From UBA11710 sp049287025 (GTDB taxonomy: Bacteria; Patescibacteriota; Patescibacteriia; Magasanikbacterales; UBA922), in NCBI GenBank assembly GCA_049287025.1, contig JBAQFA010000022.1, positions 48,779-112,778 of the forward strand: a stretch of DNA of 64,000 bases, read 5' to 3'. Under the pieces are notes generated by a model, which was given only the letters and a program-made list of their open reading frames with translations, was not told the DNA's origin and searched no databases. Shown piece after piece: positions 39,461 through 48,206 of this stretch. Position 1 is the first letter of the stretch; each line of letters starts with the position of its first letter. Both the position numbers and the translations under genes were made by a program.

Positions 39461-39571
39461 ATCTCGAGCGAAGCGAGAGATCCCTTTTCTTTGGGTTTAA
39501 CTTCGCTTTATTTTAAAAATTTTTTAATGTTTTGGAAAGGGATTCCTCATCCTTCGGGATTCGGAATGAAC
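39461..39571. repeat. Family-1 repeat between atpD and atpC
   Basis: ATCTCGAGCGAAGCGAGAGA at one end, TTCGGGATTCGGAATGAA at the other. Nearly identical over its length to the copy at 44135-44241, including the unusual core TGGGTTTAACTTCGCTTTAT. The atpD stop TAG lies directly against TTCATTCCGA (minus strand). Confidence 0.8.
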
Positions 39572-40968
39572 TAACCAACATCTTCTATTCCACCCTTCAT
39601 ATAAAAAGCTTGTTCTGGCTTGTCATCGTGCTTACCGTCAAGGATTTCACCAAAAGCTCGAACAGTGTCAGCTAATTTTACATATTTACCTGGAGTGCCA
39701 GTAAAGACTTCGGCCACGTGGAAAGGTTGTGACAAGAATTTTTGTAATTTTCTGGCGCGTGATACAGTCAATTTATCTTCGTCAGATAATTCTTCCATAC
39801 CAAGGATAGCAATAATATCTTGTAAGTCTTTATATTTTTGTAAAACTCTCTGCACTTCACGAGCCACACGATAATGTTCTTCACCCACAATGTTTGGATC
39901 CAAAATAGTAGATGAAGAATCCAATGGATCAACCGCGGGATAAATACCAAGTTCTGATAATGAGCGATTTAACACAACGGTAGAATCCAAGTGAGCAAAA
40001 GTGGTGGCTGGAGCTGGGTCAGTTAGGTCGTCGGCTGGTACATAAACCGCTTGTACAGAAGTAATAGAACCTTTGTCGGTTGAAGTAATACGTTCTTGCA
40101 ATTGTCCCATTTCTGTTGCCAAAGTTGGTTGATAACCTACAGCTGATGGCATACGACCAAGGAGGGCGGATACTTCGGAACCAGCTTGAGTAAAACGGAA
40201 AATATTATCAATAAACAATAGTAAGTCTTTACCTTCTTCATCGCGAAAATATTCGGCCATAGCGAGAGCAGTCAAAGCCACACGAGCACGGGCCCCTGGT
40301 GGTTCATTCATTTGACCGAAAACTAGAGCAGTCTTGGCTAACACCCCAGATTCTTCCATTTCGCGATATAGGTCATTGCCTTCACGAGTCCGTTCACCGA
40401 CACCTGCAAACATAGAAAATCCACCATGCTCTTGAGCAATATTTCTGATTAATTCTTGGATAACGACAGTCTTACCTACACCAGCGCCACCAAACAAACC
40501 AACTTTTCCACCTTTTAAAAATGGGCAGAATAAGTCAACGACTTTGATACCAGTTTCTAAAACTTCTGATTTGGTTGATTGATCTTTAAAACTTGGAGCT
40601 GGTCTGTGAATTGGATAATGTTTTTTGGCTTTTTCATCACCTTTACCATCAATCGGTTTGCCAATCACATCAAACATACGACCAAGAGTTTCTGGTCCAA
40701 CTGGAACAGAAATGGGGGCACCAGTATCTACGACTTCAGCTCCGCGAGCTAGACCATCGGTAGTACTCATGGCAATGGTACGAACCATATTGCCTCCAAG
40801 GTGTTGTTGTACTTCCAATACCAAGGTTTCACCATTAGGCATTTGAACTTCCAAAGCAGAATACAATTCTGGTAAATTTTCTGGAAAGTGTACATCAGCG
40901 ACTACGCCGATAATTTGACTGATTGTTCCAATATTTTTTTCTGACATAATATTATTTTTATTAATCAC
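39571..40968 (-). CDS. atpD: ATP synthase F1 beta subunit
   Basis: A 465-aa catalytic subunit. The P-loop is GGAGVGKTV, followed by GVGERTREGNDLYREM (catalytic Glu region) and LLFIDNIFRFTQAGSEVSALLGRMPSAVGYQPTLA (Walker B and DELSEED-side loop). Standard length. With alpha it forms the ATP-making hexamer. ATG at 40953 (MSEKN) is an alternative start. Confidence 0.98.
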   Translation of the reverse strand: MINKNNIMSEKNIGTISQIIGVVADVHFPENLPELYSALEVQMPNGETLVLEVQQHLGGNMVRTIAMSTTDGLARGAEVVDTGAPISVPVGPETLGRMFDVIGKPIDGKGDEKAKKHYPIHRPAPSFKDQSTKSEVLETGIKVVDLFCPFLKGGKVGLFGGAGVGKTVVIQELIRNIAQEHGGFSMFAGVGERTREGNDLYREMEESGVLAKTALVFGQMNEPPGARARVALTALAMAEYFRDEEGKDLLLFIDNIFRFTQAGSEVSALLGRMPSAVGYQPTLATEMGQLQERITSTDKGSITSVQAVYVPADDLTDPAPATTFAHLDSTVVLNRSLSELGIYPAVDPLDSSSTILDPNIVGEEHYRVAREVQRVLQKYKDLQDIIAILGMEELSDEDKLTVSRARKLQKFLSQPFHVAEVFTGTPGKYVKLADTVRAFGEILDGKHDDKPEQAFYMKGGIEDVG

Positions 40969-41062
40969 TAATTTGTTACAAATTAAACGAATTGTTCACG
41001 AATTATTTTTATTCGTGTCAAATTCGTCGAATTCGTATAATATTCGTGAATTCAACAATGCA
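40969..41062. repeat. Spacer of AATTCGT-type words
   Basis: The gap between atpG and atpD repeats AATTCGTGAATT, ATTCGTGTCAAATTCGTCG and similar, in both orientations. No gene is visible. Confidence 0.5.
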
Positions 41063-42031
41063 TTATTCTAACGCTGCAGCACCACCAGCAATCTCGGCAA
41101 TTTCTTGGGTAATACCAGCTTGGCGGGCTTTGTTATAAGTTAAGTTCAATTCATCTATCATATCTTCGGCAGAATCACTAGCATTTCTCATCGCCATCAT
41201 ACGGGCGCTGTGTTCACTGGCCGATGATTCCAAAGCTGCTTGAAAAATCTGTGTTTCCACTAGTCTTGGTAAAATTGTTTTTAAAACATCAGTTGTGTTT
41301 GGTTCAAACAGGTAGGTATCAGTAATCAAAGTTTTATTATATTTTTGTTCATCTGTCATCAAGTTGCCATTACCAGCCCCAAGATTATTCATCATTTTTT
41401 CCAAATCATGTTCGGAAATTGGTAAAACTTGTCTCAATTTTGCATTCTGGACAATCGCTGATTGATAATCAGTATAAGCGACTACTACTTTGTCATATTT
41501 CTTAGCTTCATATTCCCCCACAATCATTTTGGCAATTGGTAAAATGTCATTTAAATTTGGAGTATCAGAAATATCACTATATGAGGCAATTAAATTAAAG
41601 CCGTTTTTCTTGGCAAAATCAGCGCCTTTTTTTCCAATACCAATGACATCAATTTCAATATTTTCATTTGGTTCAATGTGTCCGTTTTCTACTCTGTGTC
41701 GGCTAATATTTTTTGGATCCTTTAATTGTTCAGTAGTTTTTCTAATAATATTCGCATTAAAGCTACCACACAGACCACGGTTAGATGTTACTAAAACCAC
41801 TAATAGTTTTTTTACCGGCCTCACTTCTAATAAAGGTAATTTTACTTCCTGTACTTTTGACAAACTAACCAAAAGATCCCAGGCCATTTTGGCATAAGTG
41901 CGAGTATTAACAGCTGCCTCAGTTGCTTTTCTCATTTTAGCAGCAGCAACCATTTCCATGGCTTTCGTAATCTTCTTCGTATTGCCAACGGATTTGATGC
42001 GACGTTTAATTGCTTTGGTATTTACGGCCAT
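41063..42031 (-). CDS. atpG: ATP synthase F1 gamma subunit
   Basis: A 322-aa central-stalk subunit, slightly longer than the usual 285-300. N-terminal IKRRIKSVGNTKKITKAMEMVAAAKM and C-terminal RMMAMRNASDSAEDMIDELNLTYNKARQAGITQEIAEI are the coiled coil that rotates inside the alpha/beta ring. The extra length is in the middle, around NISRHRVENGHIEPNENIEID, absent from most gammas. Confidence 0.95.
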   Translation of the reverse strand: MAVNTKAIKRRIKSVGNTKKITKAMEMVAAAKMRKATEAAVNTRTYAKMAWDLLVSLSKVQEVKLPLLEVRPVKKLLVVLVTSNRGLCGSFNANIIRKTTEQLKDPKNISRHRVENGHIEPNENIEIDVIGIGKKGADFAKKNGFNLIASYSDISDTPNLNDILPIAKMIVGEYEAKKYDKVVVAYTDYQSAIVQNAKLRQVLPISEHDLEKMMNNLGAGNGNLMTDEQKYNKTLITDTYLFEPNTTDVLKTILPRLVETQIFQAALESSASEHSARMMAMRNASDSAEDMIDELNLTYNKARQAGITQEIAEIAGGAAALE

Positions 42032-42036
42032 ACAAA

Positions 42037-42161
42037 TTCATTCCGAGAGTAGCGAGGAATCTTTTTTACCTCTTACTTCTAGAAATAATAAATTAGTAAT
42101 TTTAAATAATACTTTTTAGGAAAGATTCCTCACCCTCGCTTGAGCTCGAGTTCGGAATGAA
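42037..42161. repeat. Family-1 repeat between atpA and atpG
   Basis: TTCATTCCGAGAGTAGCGAG at one end, GAGCTCGAGTTCGGAATGAA at the other. The atpA stop codon TAG touches its right end, as at atpD and iscU. Confidence 0.8.
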
Positions 42162-43649
42162 CTAACGACTAAATTCGTTGCAAGCTTCTTTCAATTCACT
42201 TTCAACACTATCATCCCAATCACCTTTTGCCAACTTATCTAACAAAGTTCGTTTTGATTTGTTCATAAATTCAATCATTTTCTTTTCTGCTTCAGCAACT
42301 TCTTTTACAGCAAATTTATCAAAATAACCATTGGACACAGCATAGATAACAGCGATCTGTTCTTCTACGGCCATTGGACTATATTGTGGTTGTTTTAATA
42401 ATTCTGTCATGCGTTGACCTAGATCAATTTGTCTCTTGGTATCAGCATCCAAATCACTAGCAAACTGAGCAAAGGCTTCTAATTCACGGAATTGTGCCAT
42501 GGCAAGTTTAATCTTGCCAGCCACTTTTTTCATCGCTTTCAATTGAGCCGCTCCACCTACACGAGACACTGAGATACCAATATTTAGAGCTGGTCTAATA
42601 CCTTTGTAAAACAAATCTGTTTCCAAGAAAATCTGACCATCAGTAATAGAAATAACATTGGTTGGGATATAGGCAGTCACATCACCAGCTTGAGTTTCAA
42701 TAATTGGTAGAGCAGTAATAGAACCACCACCATTTTCTTTACTTAGTTTGCAAGCGCGTTCCAAAAGACGTGAGTGTAAATAAAATACATCACCTGGATA
42801 AGCCTCGCGCCCTGGTGGACGGCGAAGTAATAGAGAAATTTCACGATAGGCCCAAGCTTGTTTGGTAAGATCATCATATACGACTAAAACATCTTCACCT
42901 TTGTCAGCAAAATATTCGGCCATGGCCACACCAGCGTATGGAGCAATAAATGACATAGAAGCTGGATCTGATGCACCAGCTACTACCACAGTAGTATATT
43001 CCATGGCGCCGGTTTCTTTTAATTTGGCTACGATACGAGCAACTTTGGATTCTTTTTGACCAACGGCTACATAAACACATTTCATGTTTTGACCTTTTTG
43101 ATTGATAATGGTATCAATCGCAATCGCAGTTTTACCAGTTTGTCTGTCGCCGATAATAAGTTCACGTTGACCACGACCAATTGGAATCATCGCATCAATC
43201 GCTTTGATACCAGTTTGGACTGGTTGGTGAACTGGATGACGTTTCATAACACCAGGCGCAATCTTTTCTACTGGATAAAATTCTTTAGTATTAATTTCAC
43301 CTTTACCATCAATCTCTTGACCTAAGGCATTTACCACTCTACCAACCATTTGTTCTCCGACTGGTACGGACAAAATTCTACCAGTACGTTTGACTGTATC
43401 CCCTTCTTTGATCGCTTTATAATCCCCCAAGATCATGGCACCAACAGTCTCTTCTTCCAAGTTTAGAGCTACACCAAAAACTCCGCCAGTAAATTCTAGC
43501 ATTTCTTGATATTGACATTTGGTTAAGCCAGACATGCGAGCAATACCATCACCAACTTGAATAACTGTACCAACTTCTTCAGTTTGAACAGTTTTTTCAA
43601 AGTCAGCAATGTGCTTTTTTAATTCTTCAACGATTGCGTTTGTAGACAT
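42162..43649 (-). CDS. atpA: ATP synthase F1 alpha subunit
   Basis: A 495-aa non-catalytic nucleotide-binding subunit. P-loop GDRQTGKTAI, then ALPIIETQAGDVTAYIPTNVISITDGQIFLE and the arginine finger region NIGISVSRVGGAAQ. Length is near the usual 500-510. Confidence 0.98.
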   Translation of the reverse strand: MSTNAIVEELKKHIADFEKTVQTEEVGTVIQVGDGIARMSGLTKCQYQEMLEFTGGVFGVALNLEEETVGAMILGDYKAIKEGDTVKRTGRILSVPVGEQMVGRVVNALGQEIDGKGEINTKEFYPVEKIAPGVMKRHPVHQPVQTGIKAIDAMIPIGRGQRELIIGDRQTGKTAIAIDTIINQKGQNMKCVYVAVGQKESKVARIVAKLKETGAMEYTTVVVAGASDPASMSFIAPYAGVAMAEYFADKGEDVLVVYDDLTKQAWAYREISLLLRRPPGREAYPGDVFYLHSRLLERACKLSKENGGGSITALPIIETQAGDVTAYIPTNVISITDGQIFLETDLFYKGIRPALNIGISVSRVGGAAQLKAMKKVAGKIKLAMAQFRELEAFAQFASDLDADTKRQIDLGQRMTELLKQPQYSPMAVEEQIAVIYAVSNGYFDKFAVKEVAEAEKKMIEFMNKSKRTLLDKLAKGDWDDSVESELKEACNEFSR

Positions 43650-43741
43650 AGAATAATAATTATATTTTTATATTAAATTAAAATTTTGATCACTGATCAC
43701 TGTTTACTTTTATTGTTAATAATCAATGATCTGTGATCAAT

Positions 43742-44134
43742 TTATTGTAAGTGTTTACTAAGATTAATTAGCTGTGTTTTTAAACTCGCATCCAAAATTT
43801 TATCTTCTGTTTTTACTGCCACTCCACCAAGTAAATCTGTATCAATAGTTTCAATCGCTTCTACCTGATTACCGAAAACTGATTTAATTTTTTCCAAAGT
43901 ATTTTTGTCTAATTTTCTCGCTGACTTAACTTCTATTTCTATTACGCCAGCTTGTTTTTTGGCGTATTTTTCAAATTCTTTAATAATATTGTCAGACTGT
44001 TTTAATTTTTGATTGGCAACTAAAATAGCGACAAACTTTTTTAAAGCATTGTTTAATTCTCCACCTTTAAGCTCTTTTGTACTATCATACAGAGCTTCAG
44101 CGTATTGTTTGTTTGAAATTTTCTTTTTTGACAT
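43742..44134 (-). CDS. atpH: ATP synthase delta subunit, short
   Basis: A 130-aa delta subunit, clearly shorter than the usual 175-180. The family C-terminal segment IETIDTDLLGGVAVKTEDKILDASLKTQL is present; the N-terminal helical domain that contacts alpha seems reduced. Placement between atpF and atpA supports the call. The spacer to atpA repeats TGATCACTG words. Confidence 0.85.
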   Translation of the reverse strand: MSKKKISNKQYAEALYDSTKELKGGELNNALKKFVAILVANQKLKQSDNIIKEFEKYAKKQAGVIEIEVKSARKLDKNTLEKIKSVFGNQVEAIETIDTDLLGGVAVKTEDKILDASLKTQLINLSKHLQ

Positions 44135-44241
44135 AATCTCGAGCGAAGCGAGAGATCCCTTTTCATTGGGTTTAACTTCGCTTTATTTTAAATGTTGTTT
44201 AATGTGTTGGAAAGGGATTCCTCACTCCGTTCGGAATGAAC
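44135..44241. repeat. Family-1 repeat between atpF and atpH
   Basis: Near-copy of 39461-39571. Its right end, TTCGGAATGAA, encodes the last residues SFRTE and the stop codon of atpF. Confidence 0.8.
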
Positions 44242-44821
44242 GAATTGTTTCTTCAATCAAAGTGACATCTTTTTTGTCATCCAATTTTTCATTCATTATT
44301 TTTTCCACAGCCGCAATAATAAGATTAACAGTTTCTTTCTTAATTTCAGTCATCATACTTTCTTTTTCTATTTGGATATTTCGTTTGGCCTGATCAACCA
44401 ACATCTCAATTTCTTTCTTGGCTTTTTCTTTCATGTCAACAGACAATTTTTCTGCCTCAGTGTGTGATTTTTCAATTATTTTATTGGCTTCCACTTTCGC
44501 TTGATCCAATTTTTCTTGAAATTTCACTTCACTCATTTGCAAATTAGTTTCCACTGCCTTAGCATTATCAATGCTGTCGTCAATTATTTTTTTACGTTCT
44601 TCCATGGTCTTCGTCAATGGTTTTAAAATCAAAAACCAAACAATCGCACCAACAATGGCAAAGTTTAATAATTGAAAACCAAATAATTGAGCATTGATAC
44701 CAAGTGAGGCTGCAACACCCTCATTTTTTGGAGCAACGGTAGTGTGTTCTGCGGTGGTAGCTTCAACATTTGTTTCTTCTACAGCTTCAGAAGAGGCGTA
44801 AGCATTTTCTATTAAAAACAT
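44222..44821 (-). CDS. atpF: ATP synthase Fo b subunit
   Basis: A 199-aa peripheral-stalk subunit. It has an unusual N-terminal extension of about 45 residues (Glu/Thr/Ala-rich) before the transmembrane helix (about 47-66, FGFQLLNFAIVGAIVWFLIL), followed by the long charged coiled coil. The last five residues come from a family-1 repeat. The extension might be a second, weakly hydrophobic leader. Confidence 0.93.
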   Translation of the reverse strand: MFLIENAYASSEAVEETNVEATTAEHTTVAPKNEGVAASLGINAQLFGFQLLNFAIVGAIVWFLILKPLTKTMEERKKIIDDSIDNAKAVETNLQMSEVKFQEKLDQAKVEANKIIEKSHTEAEKLSVDMKEKAKKEIEMLVDQAKRNIQIEKESMMTEIKKETVNLIIAAVEKIMNEKLDDKKDVTLIEETIRSFRTE

Positions 44822-44949
44822 ATTTTTTATTTAATAATTATATTAGTTTATCTCCATTTATCTCTATACTATTTCATAAAATTGAGATAAATAGAGATAA
44901 TGAAATAATCTGATTACGCCGGATCATATTTGACCCAGCGTCTATCAAT

Positions 44950-45171
44950 TTATTTCAATGTAAATACAACTACAAGGGCGTAGATGGCGATAGCTTCAGC
45001 AAAAGCTGCACCAAGCAACATTGGGACGAACAATTTTCCAGCAGATTCTGGGTTACGTCCGATTGATTCCATAGCTTTGCCTACCAATTTACCGATAGCA
45101 AGAGCTGGAAACATACCACCGATTGCCATGGTGAAGGCTTTGGCCAAGACCACGATAGATGCGTGTTCCAT
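44950..45171 (-). CDS. atpE: ATP synthase Fo c subunit, proton type
   Basis: A 73-aa two-helix hairpin. The ion-binding carboxylate is Glu59 in FAEAIAIYAL. Sodium-binding c subunits have a Gln in helix 1 and Ser/Thr after the Glu; here the corresponding residues are Ile26 and Ala60, so proton use is expected. The loop is GRNPE (38-42). Confidence 0.96.
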   Translation of the reverse strand: MEHASIVVLAKAFTMAIGGMFPALAIGKLVGKAMESIGRNPESAGKLFVPMLLGAAFAEAIAIYALVVVFTLK

Positions 45172-45255
45172 ACTTTTTCCTCTTAGATATTAGAGCCGAT
45201 CGACCAAGGTTGGATATTTAAGGTCGTGGGTAATATCAATTATTAATTAAGCACA

Positions 45256-45385
45256 CTGTCATCCTGAGCGACAGCGAAGGATCTTTCTTATCTCGGATTT
45301 ATTTAATTCATAATTTATTGAAATAAATATGCCTGTGGTAAGAAAGATTCCTCGTCATCTCTTTCAGGATTTCTCGGAATGACAG
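45256..45385. repeat. Family-1 repeat between atpB and atpE
   Basis: CTGTCATCCTGAGCGACAGC at one end, TTTCTCGGAATGACAG at the other, with GAAGGATCTTTCTTA and TAAGAAAGATTCCTC inside. Confidence 0.75.
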
Positions 45386-45390
45386 AAAAA

Positions 45391-46200
45391 CTAATGTTCC
45401 TCTGCTCCATGTGGTGCGCTAGTGGCTACAGTTAAATAAACAATTGTTAACATGGAAAATACGGCTGCTTGAATCAGGCCAACTAATAATTCTAATAACA
45501 TGAATGGTGTTGGTACCAAAGCTGCGACCAAAGCCGAAATAACCGAAATCAAAACTTCACCAGCAAAAATGTTTCCAAATAACCGAAGGGATAGTGAAAC
45601 TACTTTAGCAATTTCCGAAACAATTTCAATTAAACCAACAGCAAATTCAATGAGAGCAGTAAAAACAGCAATGGCGCCATCCGCAATACCGTGTTTAAAC
45701 TTGGTAAAACTCTTGATAACATTTTTGATTTGAATAAATTTGCCTAAATGAGAAAATACACCAATGGCCATAAAAGCATAGATATGAGAACCAATAACAG
45801 ACACTAGAGCCATGGCCAAAGTAAGATTTAAGTCGGTATTAGCGGGGCGAAGCAACATATTATGACCAACCGTGATACTCCCTGTCCCAGGTAAAAGACC
45901 TAACCAATTAGATAATAAAACAAAAAAGAAAATTGAGCCAACTATTGGTAAAAATTTTATAGTTTTTTTTCTGTCTCCGGTCACACCATCAAAATAACCA
46001 AGAACCGCATCTAAAAAATATTCACACCAATTTTGTAATTTTCCTGGACGAAGTCTGATGGCTCGTCTGAGAGCAATTCCTAATACCAAAAAGATAACGA
46101 TCGCAATCCAAGCATTAATCATAGTATTAGTAATGTTTATATTACCAACATGAAAAACAACTTCTGGTGCTAATGGTGGAATGTGAATTTCTGCGCTCAT
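45391..46200 (-). CDS. atpB: ATP synthase Fo a subunit
   Basis: A 269-aa membrane subunit with about six helices. The essential Arg is in SLSLRLFGNIFAGE, and FSMLTIVYLTVA forms the last helix. It provides the half-channels beside the c ring. Confidence 0.96.
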   Translation of the reverse strand: MSAEIHIPPLAPEVVFHVGNINITNTMINAWIAIVIFLVLGIALRRAIRLRPGKLQNWCEYFLDAVLGYFDGVTGDRKKTIKFLPIVGSIFFFVLLSNWLGLLPGTGSITVGHNMLLRPANTDLNLTLAMALVSVIGSHIYAFMAIGVFSHLGKFIQIKNVIKSFTKFKHGIADGAIAVFTALIEFAVGLIEIVSEIAKVVSLSLRLFGNIFAGEVLISVISALVAALVPTPFMLLELLVGLIQAAVFSMLTIVYLTVATSAPHGAEEH

Positions 46201-46309
46201 AATTTATTCAATCCTTTTAATGTCAACTATCCTGATATACGGATAATCCAGATCAACGGATGCCGATTGTCATCTGTAAATCTGGATTATCTGGATATCT
46301 GTATTGTTT

Positions 46310-46573
46310 TTATTTATTTTCATCATCAATCTTTTTATATTCCTCACCATATTGTTTAGCTTTTTTATAAATCATTTTACCAGATAAAGCAATGGAAATG
46401 ACGAAAGCTACAACTGTAAACCAAGGAGCATAGCCATACTTTCCCTCTAACCACTGACCAATTAAAACAAAAATTATAATTGGTACAGCAATGGTAGCGC
46501 CAAAATCACCCACAATTCTTAATCCCATAAGCATATATTGTCTATCTTTAGGATTTTCTGGTAATAAGGCCAT
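46310..46573 (-). CDS. AtpI/AtpZ-like assembly protein
   Basis: An 87-aa protein with two transmembrane helices (about 24-43 and 51-70) and a charged tail, placed first in the ATP synthase operon as AtpI usually is. AtpI/AtpZ proteins help c-ring assembly or Mg2+ supply. The spacer after it repeats TCCAGATAATCC words. Confidence 0.8.
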   Translation of the reverse strand: MALLPENPKDRQYMLMGLRIVGDFGATIAVPIIIFVLIGQWLEGKYGYAPWFTVVAFVISIALSGKMIYKKAKQYGEEYKKIDDENK

Positions 46574-46611
46574 ATTATAAAGGAAAAGACGTCTCTTTAT
46601 GAAACGCCCAT

Positions 46612-46640
46612 ATTTTACACTTTTTTTAAACTTAAGTCAA
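46612..46640 (-). promoter_or_regulatory. Promoter of the ATP synthase operon
   Basis: -35 TTGACT (46635-46640), 17-bp spacer, -10 TAAAAT (46612-46617), about 35 nt upstream of the AtpI-like gene. The leader contains the palindrome AAAGAGACGTCTTTT. Confidence 0.6.
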
Positions 46641-46648
46641 CTATATTT

Positions 46649-47611
46649 TTAAATAATCCTTGTGAATAAGTTTTTGGCATTTTTTACACTCAATTCCATA
46701 ATTTCTTCCACAGATTTTTGTTTTATTTCTGCCATTTTTTTTGCCACTTCCTCCACCATCCATGGTTCACATTTTTTACCCCTATAAGCTTGTGGAGCCA
46801 AATATGGTGAATCAGTTTCAATTAGAAATTTGTCCAGAGGTACATTTTTTGCGACTTCCAACAAATCTAAAGTCGTTTGAGGATTAGTTTTGCGCGCCGG
46901 AAAAGTTAAGACACCGGTAAAGCCAACATACAAGCCCATTTCTAAAAATTTTTGTGCTTGTGTCCAATTTCCACCATAACAGTGCATTACTCCTCTCAGT
47001 TTATTCCGAGTGAGCCCAGAGGGCGACGAGGAATCTTTCGAAGTATCTTGCTGGAGGTTTACATCCTTATTTTGTGACGTGCTAATATTATCTTTTTCGA
47101 AAGATTTCTCCCCTTCGCTTTCGCTCAGGCTCGAAATGAGTGAATACATCTCATCATAAGCATCCCTGACATGAATAACTAAAGGTAAATTATGTTTAAT
47201 GGCAAAATTGTATTGTTTAATAAAAATTTCTTTTTGTTTTTCTAATATTAAATGTTTTTCTCGTCCCTCTGGTATATGATAAAGCTCTAACCCACACTCC
47301 CCGACTCCAATTACTTTTTTTGATCTGGCTAGTTCATCATAAAATGTCTCATCAAAATCTTCTTCACGAGAAATAAAACTTGATTCTTCTTCATCTACTT
47401 CAGTCGCATGTAAGTGAATTGGGTGAAGACCAATTGTAGCATAAATATTATCATACTGTTCGGCCAGTTCAACGGCTTTTTTTGATGTATCTTTTTGTGT
47501 CCCCACCGCGTTCATTATTATATTCTTTTCAACACAACGAGAGATGACCTCATTACGGTCATCTTTGTAGCCTTGAAATTGAATATGACAGTGAGTGTCT
47601 ATCAAAACCAT
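46649..47611 (-). CDS. tatD: TatD-family metal-dependent deoxyribonuclease, with repeat insertion
   Basis: A TatD-type TIM-barrel hydrolase, 320 aa against about 260 usual. Metal ligands are visible in DTHCHIQF, GECGLELYH, LVIHVRDAYDE, GVMHCYGG and ETDSPYLAP. The excess length is a polar insert at about residues 158-204, encoded by a family-1 repeat and placed between the HVRDAYDE and MHCYGG blocks. TatD proteins have 3'-5' DNase activity in repair or apoptosis-like decay. Confidence 0.93.
   Translation of the reverse strand: MVLIDTHCHIQFQGYKDDRNEVISRCVEKNIIMNAVGTQKDTSKKAVELAEQYDNIYATIGLHPIHLHATEVDEEESSFISREEDFDETFYDELARSKKVIGVGECGLELYHIPEGREKHLILEKQKEIFIKQYNFAIKHNLPLVIHVRDAYDEMYSLISSLSESEGEKSFEKDNISTSQNKDVNLQQDTSKDSSSPSGLTRNKLRGVMHCYGGNWTQAQKFLEMGLYVGFTGVLTFPARKTNPQTTLDLLEVAKNVPLDKFLIETDSPYLAPQAYRGKKCEPWMVEEVAKKMAEIKQKSVEEIMELSVKNAKNLFTRII
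47001..47141. repeat. Family-1 repeat inside tatD
   Basis: TTATTCCGAGTGAGCCC at one end, TTCGCTCAGGCTCGAAATGAG at the other, with GAGGAATCTTTCGAAG and TTCGAAAGATTTCTC inside. It is a full-length element of about 141 bp that keeps the frame (47 codons). Confidence 0.8.
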
Positions 47612-47612
47612 A

Positions 47613-48167
47613 CTAAATCGGCGTACTAGTAGAAATAATTATATTTTCCACATTATCAATTGTACTTTGAATCATTTTTAAAGCATCTGGTAATAATGGC
47701 ATAAGAATATCCGCCATACCAATCGCATAAGGAGCTACAATTGAATCTTCAATATAATTCATAATAGTGGCGGACAATGGAAAAATATCAATAAAATATA
47801 AAATTAAACCAATCGTGATTGCACCCTCAAAAAATCCTAATAAAAGTCCCAAAAAGCGATTAATACCTTTTATAAATGGTAAATTTGTTAAGACACTTAA
47901 CATTTTGTCTACAATCCAAAAACCAAAACCCACCAATCGGTTAATAATAACAAAAGCAATAATAAACATTAATACTTTTGGGACATTACTTTCCCAACCA
48001 GTAATATTGGTGAGCCAGACAGCCATGGGTTCATAATAACGTGACGCTAAATATGCACCGAGTACAGTACCAAGTAATGAACCTAGGGTGTGAATTAAAC
48101 CAAACCAAAAGCCAAACATGGCAAACCCACCAATAATGATGAGAAGAATTACGTCGAATAGACCCAT
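47613..48167 (-). CDS. CvpA-family membrane protein
   Basis: A 184-aa protein with four transmembrane helices and the CvpA-type motif FGFWFGLIHTLGSLLGTVLGAYLASRYYE. CvpA-like proteins are linked to biofilm, envelope stress and phage or colicin export; the exact role is unclear. One bp separates it from tatD. Confidence 0.82.
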   Translation of the reverse strand: MGLFDVILLIIIGGFAMFGFWFGLIHTLGSLLGTVLGAYLASRYYEPMAVWLTNITGWESNVPKVLMFIIAFVIINRLVGFGFWIVDKMLSVLTNLPFIKGINRFLGLLLGFFEGAITIGLILYFIDIFPLSATIMNYIEDSIVAPYAIGMADILMPLLPDALKMIQSTIDNVENIIISTSTPI

Positions 48168-48206
48168 ATAGTGATAATTTAAAATTTAGAAATTTTTAAT
48201 TTAAAA

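Noticed and set aside
41490..41897. A 135-codon open frame on the + strand.
   Set aside because: It is antisense to atpG, lacks start signals and its translation has no family character.
44950..45171. Sodium-type c subunit.
   Set aside because: The helix-1 Gln and the Ser/Thr after the ion-binding Glu are missing (Ile26, Ala60).
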